This document shows, one piece after another, positions 36,773 through 49,382 of a stretch of 64,000 nucleotides of DNA; the stretch's first letter is position 1; each line of letters opens with the position of its first letter. The stretch spans positions 15,099,670-15,163,669 of the forward strand of contig CM069594.1 in the NCBI GenBank assembly GCA_035771175.1. Reading direction: 5' to 3'. Source of the DNA: Paratinospora sagittata. Taxonomy: Eukaryota; Streptophyta; Magnoliopsida; Ranunculales; Menispermaceae. A model generated the notes under the pieces. That model ran no database searches. It worked only from the letters and a program-made list of their open reading frames with translations, and was not told the origin of the DNA. The translations under genes were made by a program, and so were the position numbers.

Positions 36773-37923
36773 TTGTGTATGTCGACCCGCTATCTGTCAA
36801 TAGAGAACATGATACACAACCAAATAGCACTCTATCCACGTCTGAGACAAAAATCAGATATTTCTAACGAGAAAAATGTGGGCACTTCTGCTTACTCGAT
36901 TTTTCTATTCCTTACTCAGTTTTGCCAGGTTATCTTAATTGAAATATGCTCTACTAACACCTAGATGATTCCCTTTGTCTCGCACGCCCAAACCAACTTT
37001 AGATTAGACAATATTTTGAATTCAAATCATTTTGTACTCACTTGCTCTTTAACCTGTAAATTTTATTTTTAAAAAACACTCATTCTCAGATTTTCAAAAA
37101 TACAACACGCACGACTTTTGTAAGTTATATTGAGCTTTCCAAAGAGTTTTTCAAGAGAAGAAAGTAATGATTCTTGCATTTGCCAAAACAAGCTTCGAAT
37201 TGAATCAAAATGGCAATCAGTCTTGATGATAACGTCATTGTTCAGCAAGTTCTTTATTTTATCCCTTTTGTGCTTAGATTTGGAGAGGGTATCCATTGTT
37301 TTAAACTGTAAGTATATGAAGTGGTCTCGGTAAGATAACACATCAAAAAAGAACACAACACCTGTATTGCATCAAGAACACATCAAACAATAGCTTTCAA
37401 AGTCTACAAAGATCAAGCTCGAAGAACGAAGACATATCTCATGTCTAATGCATTAGTTTGATCTTTGGTGTGTAGGGTAACCTCTCGATCAAACTCAGCA
37501 CTAAAACTCTAAAAATTGCAAAGTCTTCAAAATCACTTCGATATAGTATTTCATTTTGAAAAAATGTTTTCCGTAAGGTTTTAATCATAATTTCAATGAG
37601 TTTTGAATTATTTAAAAGTGTTTTGAGTCAATGGAATGGTTCTTGAGTGTCAAAATATTAATTTTTCAAAAATAAGGCTATCCAGCAATTTGCCAAAATT
37701 CTCGAGAAGGCACTAGCGCACTATCAGTGTTGATAGCACGTTGATAGGGTTCTATAATAAGACATTTGTTTTTTCTGGAAAATTGTCTATAGCGCTATTC
37801 CCTTTGATGACTCGCTGTAAAGCTGTTGCCTTGATCTTTTCATTTTTACTAAAATGGGCAATAGCGCGCTATAGGCCTTGATAACACGCTATCGGAAAGT
37901 CTGAAAAACTCGAGCTCTCGGGT
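36773..37923 (+). repeat. Monomer M32 (1,151 bp, mosaic)
   Basis: The 5' end is I-like (tgtgtatgtcgaccc) and the middle II-like (caatattttg, aatggcaatc). Private: aaaccaac, attagacaat, aacctgtaaattttat, ttatattgag and tctttatttt. The end has tatagcgctattcc and tttactaaaatg. Confidence 0.92.
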
Positions 37924-39075
37924 TTGGGTATATCGACCCGCTATCTCTCAATAGAGAACATGATACACAACCAAATAACACTCTATCCACGTCTGAGACA
38001 AAAATCAGATATTTCTAACAAGAAAAATGTGGGCACTTTTGCTTGCTCGATTTTTCTATTCCTTACTCAGTTTTGCAAGGTAATCTTAATTGAAATATGC
38101 TCTACTAACACCTAGATGATTCCCTTTGTCTCGCACGCCCCAAACAACTTTAGATTAAACAATGTTTTGAATTCAAGTCATTTTGTACTCACTTGCTCTT
38201 TAACATGCAACTTCTATTTTTATAAAACACTCATTCTCTGATTTTCAAAAATACAACACACACGATTTTTGTAACTTAGATTGAGCTTTCCAAAGAGTTT
38301 TTCAAGAGAAGAAAGTAACGATTCTTGCATTTTCCAAAACAAGCTTCGAATTGAATCAAAATTGCAATCTGTCTTGATGATAACGTCATTGTTCAGCAAG
38401 TTCTTCATTTTATCCCTTTTGTGCTTAGATTTGGAGAGGGTATCCATTGTTTTAAACTGTAAGTATATGAAGTGGTCTCGGTAAGATAACACATCAAAAA
38501 AGAACACAACACCTGTATTGCATCAAGAACACATCAAACAATAGCTTTCGAAGTCTACAAAGATCAACCTCGAAGAACGAAGACATATCTCATGTCTAAT
38601 GCATTAGTTTGATCTTTCGTGTGTAGGGTAACCTCTCGATCAAACTCAGCACTAAAACTCTGAAAATTGCAAAGTCTTCAAAATCACTTCGATATAGTAT
38701 TTCATTTTGAAAAAATGTTTTTCGTAAGGTTTTAATCATAATTTCAATGAGTTTTGAATTATTTAAAAGTGTTTTGAGTCAATGGAATGGTTCTTGAGTG
38801 TCAAAATATTAATTTTTCAAAAATAAGGCTATCCAGCAATTTGCCAAAATTCTCGAGAAGGCACTAGCGCACTATCAGTGTTGATAGCACGTTGATAGGG
38901 TTCTATAATAAGACATTTGTTTTTTCTGGAAAATTGTCTATAGCGCTATTCCCTTTGATGACTCGCTATAAAGCTGTTGCCTTGATCTTTTTATTTTTAC
39001 TAAAATGGGCAATAGCGCGCTATAGGCCTTGATAACACGCTATCGAAAAGTCTGAAAAAACTCGAGCTCTCGGGT
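37924..39075 (+). repeat. Monomer M33 (1,152 bp, mosaic)
   Basis: It has tatctctcaatag, aataacactc, taacaagaaaaatg, gcaaggtaatc, cgccccaaac, gtaacttag and ctttcgtgtg. The 3' end has tatagcgctattcc and tttactaaaatg as in M32 and M36. One extra A in gaaaaaactcgag. Confidence 0.92.
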
Positions 39076-40228
39076 TTGGGTATATCGACCCGCTATCTGT
39101 CAATAGAGAACATGATACACAACCAAATAGCACTCTATCTATGTCTGAGACAAAAATCAGATATTTCTAACGAGAAAAATGTGGGCACTTCTGCTTGCTC
39201 GATTTTTCTATTCCTTACTCAGTTTTCCTAGGTTATCTTAATTGAAATATGCTCTACTAACACCTAGATGATTCCCTTTGTCTCGCACGCCCAAAACAAC
39301 TTTAGATTAAACAATGTTTTTAATTCAAGTCATTTTGTACTCACTTGCTCTTTAACATGCAACTTCTATTTTTATAAAACACTCATTCTCTGATTTTCAA
39401 AAATACAACACGCACGATTTTTGTAACTTAGATTGAGCTTTCCAAAGAGTTTTTCAAGAGAAGAAAGTAACGATTCTTGCATTTTCCAAAACAAGCTTCG
39501 AATTGAATCAAAATTGTAATCTGTCTTGATGATAACGTCATTGTTCCGCAAGTTCTTCATTTTATCCCTTTTGTGCTTAGATTTGCAGAGGGTATCCATT
39601 GTTTTAAACTGTAAGTATATGAAGTGGTCTCGGTAAGATAACACATCAAAAAAGGACACAACACCTGTATTGCATCAAGAGCACATCAAACAATAGCTTT
39701 CGAAGTCTACAAAGATCAAGCTCGAAGAACGAAGACATATCTCATGTCTAATGCATTAGTTCGATCTTTGGTGTGTAGGGTAACCTCTCGATCAAACTCA
39801 GCACTAAAACTCTGAAAATTGCAAAGTCTTCAAAATCACTTCGATATAGTATTTCATTTTGAAAAAATGTTTTTCGTAAGGTTTTAATCATAATTTCAAT
39901 GAGTTTTGAATTATTTAAAAGTGTTTTGAGTCAATGGAATGGTTCTTGAGTGTCAAAATATTAATTTTTCAAAAATAAGGCTATCCAGCAATTTGCCAAA
40001 ATTCTCGAGAAGGCACTAGCGCACTATCAGTGTTGATAGCACGTTGATAGGGTTGTATCATAAGACATTTGTTTTTTCTGGAAAATTGTCTATAGCACGC
40101 TATCCCCTTTGATGACTCGCTATAAAGCTGTTGCCTTGATCTTTTCATTTTTAGTAAAATGGGCAATAGCGCGCAATAGGCCTTGATAACACGCTATCGG
40201 AAAGTCTAAAAAACTCAAGCTCTCTAGT
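39076..40228 (+). repeat. Monomer M34 (1,153 bp, mosaic)
   Basis: Private: ctatctatgtc, ttttcctagg, tgtttttaattc, attgtaatc, gttccgcaag, aaaaaaggac and agagcacatc. The 3' end is the M31/M37 type: gtatcataag, tatagcacgctatcc; it ends ctcaagctctctagtttgtg. Confidence 0.92.
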
Positions 40229-41378
40229 TTGTGTATATCGACCCGCTATCTGTCAATAGAGAACATGATACACAACCAAATAGAACTCTATCCACGTCTG
40301 AGACAAAAATCAGATATTTCTAACGAGAAAAATGTGGGCACTTCTGCTTACTCGATTTTTCTATTCCTTACACAGTTTTGCCATGTTATCTTAATTGAAA
40401 TATGCTCTACTAACACCTAGATGATTCCCTTTGTCTCGCACGCCCAAAACAACTTTAGATTAAACAATGTTTTGAATTCAAGTCATTTTGTACTCACTTG
40501 CTCTTTAACATGCAACTTCTATTTTTATAAAACACTCATTCTCTGATTTTCAAAAATACAACACGCACGATTTTTGTAACTTAGATTGAGCTTTCCAAAG
40601 AGTTTTTCAAGAGAAGAAAGTAACGATTCTTGCATTTTCCAAAACAAGCTTCGAATTGAATCAAAATTGCAATCTGTCTTGATGATAACGTCATTGTTCA
40701 GCAAGTTCTTCATTTTATCCCTTTTGTGCTTAGATTTGCAGAGGGTATCCATTGTTTTAAACTGTAAGTATATGAAGTGGTCTCGGTAAGATAACACATC
40801 AAAAAAGAACACAACACCTGTATTGCATCAAGAACACATCAAACAATAGCTTTCGAAGTCTACAAAGATCAAGCTCGAAGAACGAAGACATATCTCATGT
40901 CTAATGCATTAGTTTGATCTTTCGTGTGTAGGGTAACCTCTCGATCAAACTCAGCACTAAAACTCTGAAAATTGCAAAGTCTTCAAAATCACTTCGATAT
41001 AGTATTTCATTTTGAAAAAATGTTTTCCGTAAGGTTTTAATCATAATTTCAATGAGTTTTGAATTATTTAAAAGTGTTTTGAGTCAATGGAATGGTTCTT
41101 GAGTGTCAAAATATTAATTTTTCAAAAATAAGGCTATCCAGCAATTTGCCGAAATTCTCGAGAAGGCACTAGCGCACTATCAGTGTTGATAGCACGTTGA
41201 TAGGGTTCTACAATAAGACATTTTTTTTTCTAGAAAATTGTCTATAGCGCTATCCCCTTTGATGACTCGCTATAAAGCTGTTGCCTTGATATTTTCATTT
41301 TTACTAAAATGGGCAATAGCGTGCTATAGGCCTTGATAACACGCTATCGGAAAGTTTGAAAAACTCGAGCTCTCGGGT
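40229..41378 (+). repeat. Monomer M35 (1,150 bp, in the 5,731-bp-spaced duplication)
   Basis: From about 40352 it matches M40: tttgccatgttatc, gtaacttag, ctttcgtgtg, gccgaaattc, ctacaataag, a T-run before ctagaaaattg, and gcgtgctatagg. The 5' ~120 bp differ (cttactcg, tagaactc). Confidence 0.94.
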
Positions 41379-42199
41379 TTGGGTATATAGACCTGCTATC
41401 TGTCAATAGAGAACATGATACACAACCAAATAGCACTCTATCCACGTCTGCGACAAAAATCAGATATTTCTAACGAGAAAAATGTGGGCACTTCTGCTTG
41501 CTCGATTTTTCTATTCCTTACACAGTTTTGCCATGTTATCTTAATTGAAATATGCTCTACTAACACCTAGATGATTCCCTTTGTCTCGCACGCCCAAAAC
41601 AACTTTAGATTAAACAATGTTTTGAATTGAAATCATTTTGTACTCACTTGCTTTTTAACCTGCAACTTCTATTTTTATAAAACACTCATTCTCTGATTTT
41701 CAAAAATACAACACGCACGATTTTTGTAAGTTAGATTGAGCGTTCCAAAGAGTTTTTCAAGAGAAGAAAGTAATGATTCTTGCATTTGCCAAAACAAGCT
41801 TCGAATTGAATCAAAATTGCAATCTGTCTTGATGATAACGTCATTGTTGAGCAAGTTCTTCATTTTATCCCTTTTGTGCTTAGATTTGCAGAGGGTATCC
41901 ATTGTTTTAAACTGTAAGTATATGAAGTGGTCTCGGTAAGATAACACATCAAAAAAGAACACAGCACCTGTATTGCATCAAGAACACATCAAACAATAGC
42001 TTTCGAAGTCTACAAACATCAAGCTCAAAGAACGAAGACATATCTCATGTCTAATGCATTAGTTTGATCTTTGGTGTGTAGGGTAACCTCTCGATCAAAC
42101 TCAGCACTAAAACTCTGAAAACTGCAAAGTCTTCAAAATCACTTCGATATAGTATTTCATTTTGAAAAAATGTTTTCCGTAAGGTTTTAATCATAATTT
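40352..42199 (+). repeat. Dispersed duplication, copy 1 (partner at 46083-47930)
   Basis: About 1.85 kb covering most of M35 and most of M36 matches a block exactly 5,731 bp (five units) downstream. Shared rare marks are gccgaaattc, ctacaataag, gcgtgctatagg, tatatagacc, gaattgaaatc, gctttttaacc and gagcgttcc. The units in between do not match at that offset. Confidence 0.88.
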
Positions 42200-42529
42200 C
42201 AATGAGTTTTGAATTATTTAAAAGTGTTTTGAGTCAATGGAATGGTTCTTGAGTGTCAAAATATTAATTTTTCAAAAATAAGGCTATCCAGCAATTTGCC
42301 AAAATTCTCGAGAAGGCACTAGCGCACTATCAGTGTTGATAGCACGTTGATAGGGTTCTATAATAAGACATTTGTTTTTTCTGGAAAATTGTCTATAGCG
42401 CTATTCCCTTTGATGACTCGCTATAAAGCTGTTGCCTTGATCTTTTCATTTTTACTAAAATGGGCAATAGCGCGCTATAGGCCTTGATAACACGCTATCG
42501 GAAAGTCTGAAAAACTCGAGCTCTCGGGT
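41379..42529 (+). repeat. Monomer M36 (1,151 bp, in the 5,731-bp-spaced duplication)
   Basis: Matches M41 up to about 42.2 kb: tatatagacc, ctgcgacaaa, gaattgaaatc, gctttttaacc, gagcgttcc, ttgttgagc, acagcacctg, aaacatcaagctcaaag. The end has tatagcgctattcc and tttactaaaatg. Confidence 0.94.
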
Positions 42530-43682
42530 TTGGGTATATCAACCCGCTATCTGTCAATAGAGAACATGATACACAACCAAATAACACTCTATCCACGTCT
42601 GAGACAAAAATCAGATATTTCTAACGAGAAAAATGTGGGCACTTCTGCTTGCTCGATTTTTCTATTCCTTACATTGTTTTGCCAGGATATCTTAATTGAA
42701 ATATGCTCTACTAACACCTAGATGATTCCCTTTGTCTCGCATGCCCAAAAAAATTTTAGATTAAACAATGTTTTGAATTCAAATCATTTTGTACTCACTT
42801 GCTCTTTAACATGCAACTTCTATTTTTATAAAACACTCATTCTCTGATTTTCAAAAATACAACACGCACGATTTTTGTAAGTTAGATTGAGCTTTCCAAA
42901 GAGTTTTTCAAGAGAAGAAAGTAACGATTCTTGCATTTTCCTAAACAAGCTCCGAATTGAATCAAAATTGCAATGTGTCTTGATGATAACATCATTGTTC
43001 AGCAAGTTCTTCATTTTATCCCTTTTGTGCTTAGATTTGCAGAGGGTATCCATTGTTTTAAACTGTAAGTATATGAAGTGGTCTCGGTAAGATAACACAT
43101 CAAAAAAGAACACAACACCTGTATTGCATCAAGAACACATCAAACAATAGCTTTCGAAGTCCACAAAGATCAAGCTCGAAGAACGAAGACATATCTCATG
43201 TCTAATGCATTAGTTTGATCTTTGGTGTGTAGGGTAACCTCTCGATCAAACTCAGCACTAAAACTCTGAAAATCGCAAAGTCTTCAAAATCACTTCGATA
43301 TAGTATTTCATTTTGAAAAAATGTTTTTCGTAAGGTTTTAATCATAATTTCAATGAGTTTTGAATTATTTAAAAGTGTTTTGAGTCAATGGAATGGTTCT
43401 TGAGTGTCAAAATATTAATTTTTCAAAAATAAGGCTATCCAGCAATTTGCCAAAATTCTCGAGAAGGCACTAGCGCACTATCAGTGTTGATAGCACGTTG
43501 ATAGGGTTGTATCATAAGACATTTGTTTTTTCTGGAAAATTGTCTATAGCACGCTATCCCCTTTGATGACTCGCTATAAAGCTGTTGCCTTGATCTTTTC
43601 ATTTTTAGTAAAATGGGCAATAGTTCGCTATAGGCCTTGATAACACGCTATCGGAAAGTCTAAAAAACTCGAGCTCTCTAGT
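42530..43682 (+). repeat. Monomer M37 (1,153 bp, mosaic)
   Basis: Private: tatatcaaccc, cattgttttgcc, catgcccaaaa, ttcctaaac, gctccgaatt, caatgtgtc, aacatcatt and gtccacaaag. The 3' end is the M31/M34 type: gtatcataag, tatagcacgctatcc, then ctcgagctctctagtgtgtg, a hybrid of I and II ends. Confidence 0.92.
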
Positions 43683-44835
43683 GTGTGTATATCGACCCGC
43701 TATCTGTCAATGGAGAACATGATACACAACCAAATAGCACTCTATCCACGTCTGAGACAAAAATCGGATATTTCTAACGAGAAAAATGTGGGCACTTCTG
43801 CTTGCTCGATTTTTCTATTCCTTACTCAGTTTTGCCAGGTTATCTTAATTGAAATATCCTCTACTAACACCTAGATGATTCCCTTTGTCTCGCACGCCCA
43901 AAACAACTTTAGATTAAACAATATTTTGAATTCAAATCATTTTGTACTCACTTGCTCTTTAACATGCAACTTCTATTTTTATAAAACACTTATTCTTTAT
44001 TTTTCTAAAATACAACACGCACGATTTTTGTAAGTTAGATTGAGCTTTCCAAAGAGTTTTTCAAGAGAAGAAAGTAACGATTCTTGCATTTTCCAAAACA
44101 AGCTTCGAATTGAATCAAAATTGCAATCTGTCTTGGTGATAACGTCATTGTTCAGCAAGTTCTTCATTTTATCCCTTTTGTGCTTAGATTTGCAGAGGGT
44201 ATCCATTGTTTTAAACTGTACGTATATGGAGTGGTCTCGGTAAGATAACACATCAAAAAAGAACACAGCACCTGTATTGCATCAAGAACACATCAAACAA
44301 TAGCTTTCGAAGTCTACAAACATCAAGCTCGAAGAACGAAGACATATCTCTTGTCTAATGCATTAGTTTGTTCTTTGGTGTGTAGGGTAACCTCTCGATC
44401 AAACTCAGCACTAAAACTCTGAAAACTGCAAAGTCTTCAAAATCACTTCGATATAGTATTTCATTTTGAAAAAATGTTTTCCGTAAGGTTTTAATCATAA
44501 TTTCCATGAGTTTTGAATTATTTAAAAGTGTTTTCAGTCAATGGAATGGTTCTTGAGTGTGAAAATATTAATTTTTCAAAAATAAGGCTATCCAGCAATT
44601 TGCCAAAATTCTCGAGAAGGCACTAGCGCACTATCAGTGTTGATAGCACGTTGATAGGGTTCTATAATAAGACATTTGTTTTTTCTGGAAAATTGTCTAT
44701 AGCGCGCTATCCCCTTTGATGACTCGCTATAAAGCTGTTGCCTTGATCTTTTACTTTTCAGTAAAATGGGCAATAGCGCGCAATATGCCTTGATAACACG
44801 CTATCGGAAAGTTTGAAAAACTCGAGCTCTCGGGT
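43683..44835 (+). repeat. Monomer M38 (1,153 bp, many private changes)
   Basis: Private: caatggagaac, atcggatattt, aaatatcctc, acacttattctttat, cttggtgataac, atatggagtgg, ctcttgtc and gcgcgcaatatgcc. First unit with tttccatgag together with tgtgaaaatatt; acagcacctg and aaactgcaaag were already present in M36. Confidence 0.92.
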
Positions 44836-45959
44836 TTAGGTATATCGACCTGCTATCTGTCAATAGAGAACATGATACACAACCAAATAGCACTCTATCC
44901 ACGCCTGCGACAAAAATCAGATATTTCTAACGAGAAAAATGTGGGCACTTCTGCTTGCTCGATTTTTCTATTCCTTACTCAGTTTTGCCAGGTTATCTTA
45001 ATTCAAATATGCTCAACTAACAACTAGATGATGCCCTTTGTCTCGCACGCCCAAAACAACTTTAGATTAAACAATGTTTTGAATTCAAATCATTTTGTAC
45101 TCACTTGCTCTTTAACCTGCAACTTCTATTTTTATAAAACACTCATTCTCTGATTTTCAAAAATACAACACGCACGATTTTTGTAAGTTAGATTGAGCTT
45201 TCCAAAGAGTTTTTCAAGAGAAGAAAGTAATGATTCTTGCATTTGCCAAAACAAGCTTCGAATTGAATCAAAATTGCAATCTGTCTTGATGATAACGTCA
45301 TTGTTCAGCAAGTTCTTCATTTTATCCCTTTTGTGCTTAGATTTGCAGAGGGTATCCATTGTTTTAAACTGTAAGTATATGAAGTGGTCTCGGTAAGATA
45401 ACACATCAAAAAAGAACACAGCACCTGTATTGCATCAAGAACACATCAAACAATAGCTTTCGAAGTCTACAAACATCAAGCTCAAAGAACGAAGACATAT
45501 TTCATGTCTAACGCATTAGTTTGATCTTTGGTGTGTAGGGTAACCTCTCGATCAAACTCAGCACTAAAACTCTGAAAACTGCAAAGTCTTCAAAATCACT
45601 TCGATATAGTATTTCATTTTGAAAAAATGTTTTCCGTAAGGTTTTAATCATAATTTCCATGAGTTTTGAATTATTTAAAAGTGTTTTGAGTCAATGGAAT
45701 GGTTCTTGAGTGTGAAAATATTAATTTTTCAAAAATAAGGCTATCCAGCAATTTGCCAAAATTCTCGAGAAGGCACTAGCTCACTATCAGTGTTGATAGC
45801 ACGTTTTTCTGGAAAATTGTCTATAGCGCGCTATCCCCTTTGATGACTCGCTATAAAGCTGTTGCCTTGATATTTTCATTTTCAGTAAAATGGGCAATAG
45901 CGCGCAATAGGCCTTGATAACACGCTATCGGAAAGTATGAAAAACTCGAGCTCTCGGGT
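44836..45959 (+). repeat. Monomer M39 (1,124 bp, 29-bp deletion)
   Basis: The anchor reads ttaggtatatcg. It has attcaaatatgctcaac and aacaactagatgatgcc, a state later typical of 50-58 kb. A 29-bp loss at 45805 removes most of the segment between cacgtt and tttctgg. Also ctagctcac and aagtatgaaaa. Confidence 0.94.
45801..45810. other. Deletion junction, 29 bp lost in M39
   Basis: The product acgtttttct replaces a longer segment that normally runs from cacgttgatagg to gttttttctgg. The two breakpoints share gtt, consistent with a microhomology or slippage event. Confidence 0.9.
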
Positions 45960-47109
45960 TTGGGTATATCGACCTGCTATCTGTTAATAGAGAACATGAT
46001 ACACAACCAAATAGCACTCTATCCACGTCTGCGACAAAAATCAGATATTTCTAACGAGAAAAATGTGGGCACTTTTGCTTGCTCGATTTTTCTATTCCTT
46101 ACACAGTTTTGCCATGTTATCTTAATTGAAATATGCTCTACTAACACCTAGATGATTCCCTTTGTCTCGCACGCCCAAAACAACTTTAGATTAAACAATG
46201 TTTTGAATTCAAGTCATTTTGTACTCACTTGCTCTTTAACATGCAACTTCTATTTTTATAAAACACTCATTCTCTGATTTTCAAAAATACAACACGCACG
46301 ATTTTTGTAACTTAGATTGAGCTTTCCAAAGAGTTTTTCAAGAGAAGAAAGTAACGATTCTTGCATTTTCCAAAACAAGCTTCGAATTGAATCAAAATTG
46401 CAATCTGTCTTGATGATAACGTCATTGTTCAGCAAGTTCTTCATTTTATCCCTTTTGTGCTTAGATTTGCAGAGGGTATCCATTGTTTTAAACTGTAAGT
46501 ATATGAAGTGGTCTCGGTAAGATAACACATCAAAAAAGAACACAACACCTGTATTGCATCAAGAACACATCAAACAATAGCTTTCGAAGTCTACAAAGAT
46601 CAAGCTCGAAGAACGAAGACATATCTCATGTCTAATGCATTAGTTTGATCTTTCGTGTGTAGGGTAACCTCTCGATCAAACTCAGCACTAAAACTCTGAA
46701 AATTGCAAAGTCTTCAAAATCACTTCGATATAGTATTTCATTTTGAAAAAATGTTTTCCGTAAGGTTTTAATCATAATTTCAATGAGTTTTGAATTATTT
46801 AAAAGTGTTTTGAGTCAATGGAATGGTTCTTGAGTGTCAAAATATTAATTTTTCAAAAATAAGGCTATCCAGCAATTTGCCGAAATTCTCGAGAAGGCAC
46901 TAGCGCACTATCAGTGTTGATAGCACGTTGATAGGGTTCTACAATAAGACATTTTTTTTTCTAGAAAATTGTCTATAGCGCTATCCCCTTTGATGACTCG
47001 CTATAAAGCTGTTGCCTTGATATTTTCATTTTTACTAAAATGGGCAATAGCGTGCTATAGGCCTTGATAACACGCTATCGGAAAGTTTGAAAAACTCGAG
47101 CTCTCGGGT
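45960..47109 (+). repeat. Monomer M40 (1,150 bp, duplicate of M35)
   Basis: The 5' ~120 bp are its own (ctgttaatag, ctgcgac, gggcacttttgc). From about 46083 it follows M35, including gcgtgctatagg and aagtttgaaaa. Confidence 0.94.
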
Positions 47110-47930
47110 TTGGGTATATAGACCTGCTATCTGTCAATAGAGAACATGATACACAACCAAATAGCACTCTATCCACGTCTGCGACAAAAATCAGATATTT
47201 CTAACGAGAAAAATGTGGGCACTTCTGCTTGCTCGATTTTTCTATTCCTTACACAGTTTTGCCATGTTATCTTAATTGAAATATGCTCTACTAACACCTA
47301 GATGATTCCCTTTGTCTCGCACGCCCAAAACAACTTTAGATTAAACAATGTTTTGAATTGAAATCATTTTGTACTCACTTGCTTTTTAACCTGCAACTTC
47401 TATTTTTATAAAACACTCATTCTCTGATTTTCAAAAATACAACACGCACGATTTTTGTAAGTTAGATTGAGCGTTCCAAAGAGTTTTTCAAGAGAAGAAA
47501 GTAGTGATTCTTGCATTTGCCAAAACAAGCTTCGAATTGAATCAAAATTGCAATCTGTCTTGATGATAACGTCATTGTTGAGCAAGTTCTTCATTTTATC
47601 CCTTTTGTGCTTAGATTTGCAGAGGGTATCCATTGTTTTAAACTGTAAGTATATGAAGTGGTCTCGGTAAGATAACACATCAAAAAAGAACACAGCACCT
47701 GTATTGCATCAAGAACACATCAAACAATAGCTTTCGAAGTCTACAAACATCAAGCTCAAAGAACGAAGACATATCTCATGTCTAATGCATTAGTTTGATC
47801 TTTGGTGTGTAGGGTAACCTCTCGATCAAACTAAGCACTAAAACTCTGAAAACTGCAAAGTCTTCAAAATCACTTCGATATAGTATTTCATTTTGAAAAA
47901 ATGTTTTCCGTAAGGTTTTAATCATAATTT
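46083..47930 (+). repeat. Dispersed duplication, copy 2 (partner at 40352-42199)
   Basis: Differences from copy 1 that I see are gtagtgattc for gtaatgattc and caaactaagc for caaactcagc. Similarity at this offset ends before tttccatgag near 47.93 kb and does not extend 5' of the ctgcttgctcg motif. Confidence 0.88.
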
Positions 47931-48262
47931 CCATGAGTTTTGAATTATTTAAAAGTGTTTTGAGTCAATGGAATGGTTCTTGAGTGTGAAAATATTAATT
48001 TTTCAAAAATAAGGCTATCCGGCAATTTGCCAAAATTCTCGAGAAGGCACTAGCGCACTATCAGTGTTGATAGCACGTTGATAGGGTTCTATAATAAGAC
48101 ATTTTTTTTTTCTGGAAAATTGTCTATAGCGCGCTATCCCCTTTGATGACTCGCTATAAAGCTGTTGCCTTGATCTTTTCATTTTCAGTAAAATGGGCAA
48201 TAGCGCGCAATAGGCCTTGATAACACGCTATCGGAAAGTCTGAAAAACTCGAGCTCTCGGGT
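47110..48262 (+). repeat. Monomer M41 (1,153 bp, duplicate of M36)
   Basis: Follows M36 to about 47930 with gtagtgattc and caaactaagc as differences, then departs: tttccatgag, tgtgaaaatatt, tatccggc, a long T-run before ctgg, and gcgcgcaatagg. Confidence 0.94.
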
Positions 48263-49382
48263 TTGGGTATATCGACCTGCTATCTGTCAATAGAGAACAT
48301 GATACACAACCAAATAGCACTCTATCCACGTCTGCGACAAAAATCAGATATTTCTAACGAGAAAAATGTGGGCACTTCTGCTTGCTCGATTTTTCTATTC
48401 CTTACACAAATTTGCCATGTTATCTTAATTGAAATATGCTCTACTAACACCTAGATGATTCCCTTTGTCTCGCACGCCCAAAACAACTTTAGATTAAACA
48501 ATGTTTTGAATTCAAATCATTTTGTACTCACTTGCTCTTTAACCTCCAACTTCTATTTTTATAAAACACTCATTCTCTGATTTTCAAAAATACAACACGC
48601 ACGATTTTTGTAAGTTAGATTGAGCGTTCCAAAGAGTTTTTCAAGAGAAGAAAGTAATGATTCTTGCATTTGCCAAAACAAGCTTCGAATTGAATCAAAA
48701 TTGCAATCTGTCTTGATGATAACGTCATTGTTGAGCAAGTTCTTCATTTTATCCCTTTTGTGCTTAGATTTGCAGAGGGTATCCATTGTTTTAAACTGTA
48801 AGTATATGAAGTGGTCTCGGTAAGATAACACATCAAAAAAGAACACAGCACCTGTATTGCATCAAGAACACATCAAACAATAGCTTTCGAAGTCTACAAA
48901 CATCAAGCTCAAAGAACGAAGACATATCTCATGTCTAATGCATTAGTTTGATCTTTGGTGTGTAGGGTAACCTCTCGATCAAACTCAGCACTAAAACTCT
49001 GAAAACTGCAAAGTCTTCAAAATCACTTCGATATAGTATTTCATTTTGAAAAAATGTTTTCCGTAAGGTTTTAATCATAATTTCCATGAGTTTTGAATTA
49101 TTTAAAAGTGTTTTGAGTCAATGGAATGGTTCTTGAGTGTGAAAATATTAATTTTTCAAAAATAAGGCTATCCGGCAATTTGCCAAAATTCTCGAGAAGG
49201 CACTAGCGCACTATCAGTGTTGATAGCACGTTGATAGGGTTCTATAATAAGACATTTTTTTTTTCTGGAAAATTGTCTATAGCGCGCTATCCCCTTTGAT
49301 GACTCGCTATAAAGCTGTTGCCTTGATCTTTTCATTTTCAGTAAAATGGGCAATAGCGCGCAATAGGCCTTGATAACACGCT
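48263..49382 (+). repeat. Monomer M42 (3' truncated, 1,120 bp)
   Basis: It has ctgcgac, cacaaatttgcc, aacctccaac, gagcgttcc and tatccggc, like M41. It stops at aacacgct; about 33 bp of the normal 3' end are missing where it joins M43. Confidence 0.94.

Larger units (their letters stand above)
35631..43682 (+). repeat. Trimer pattern in the mosaic region (~3.45 kb)
   Basis: M31, M34 and M37 share a 3' end with tatcataag, tatagcacgctatcc and a ctctctag unit end. The two units after each of the first two (M32, M33; M35, M36) instead have the 2-bp-short tatagcgctat and tttactaaaatg. This gives an abb-abb-a order. The 5' parts of the same units do not follow it well. Confidence 0.6.
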
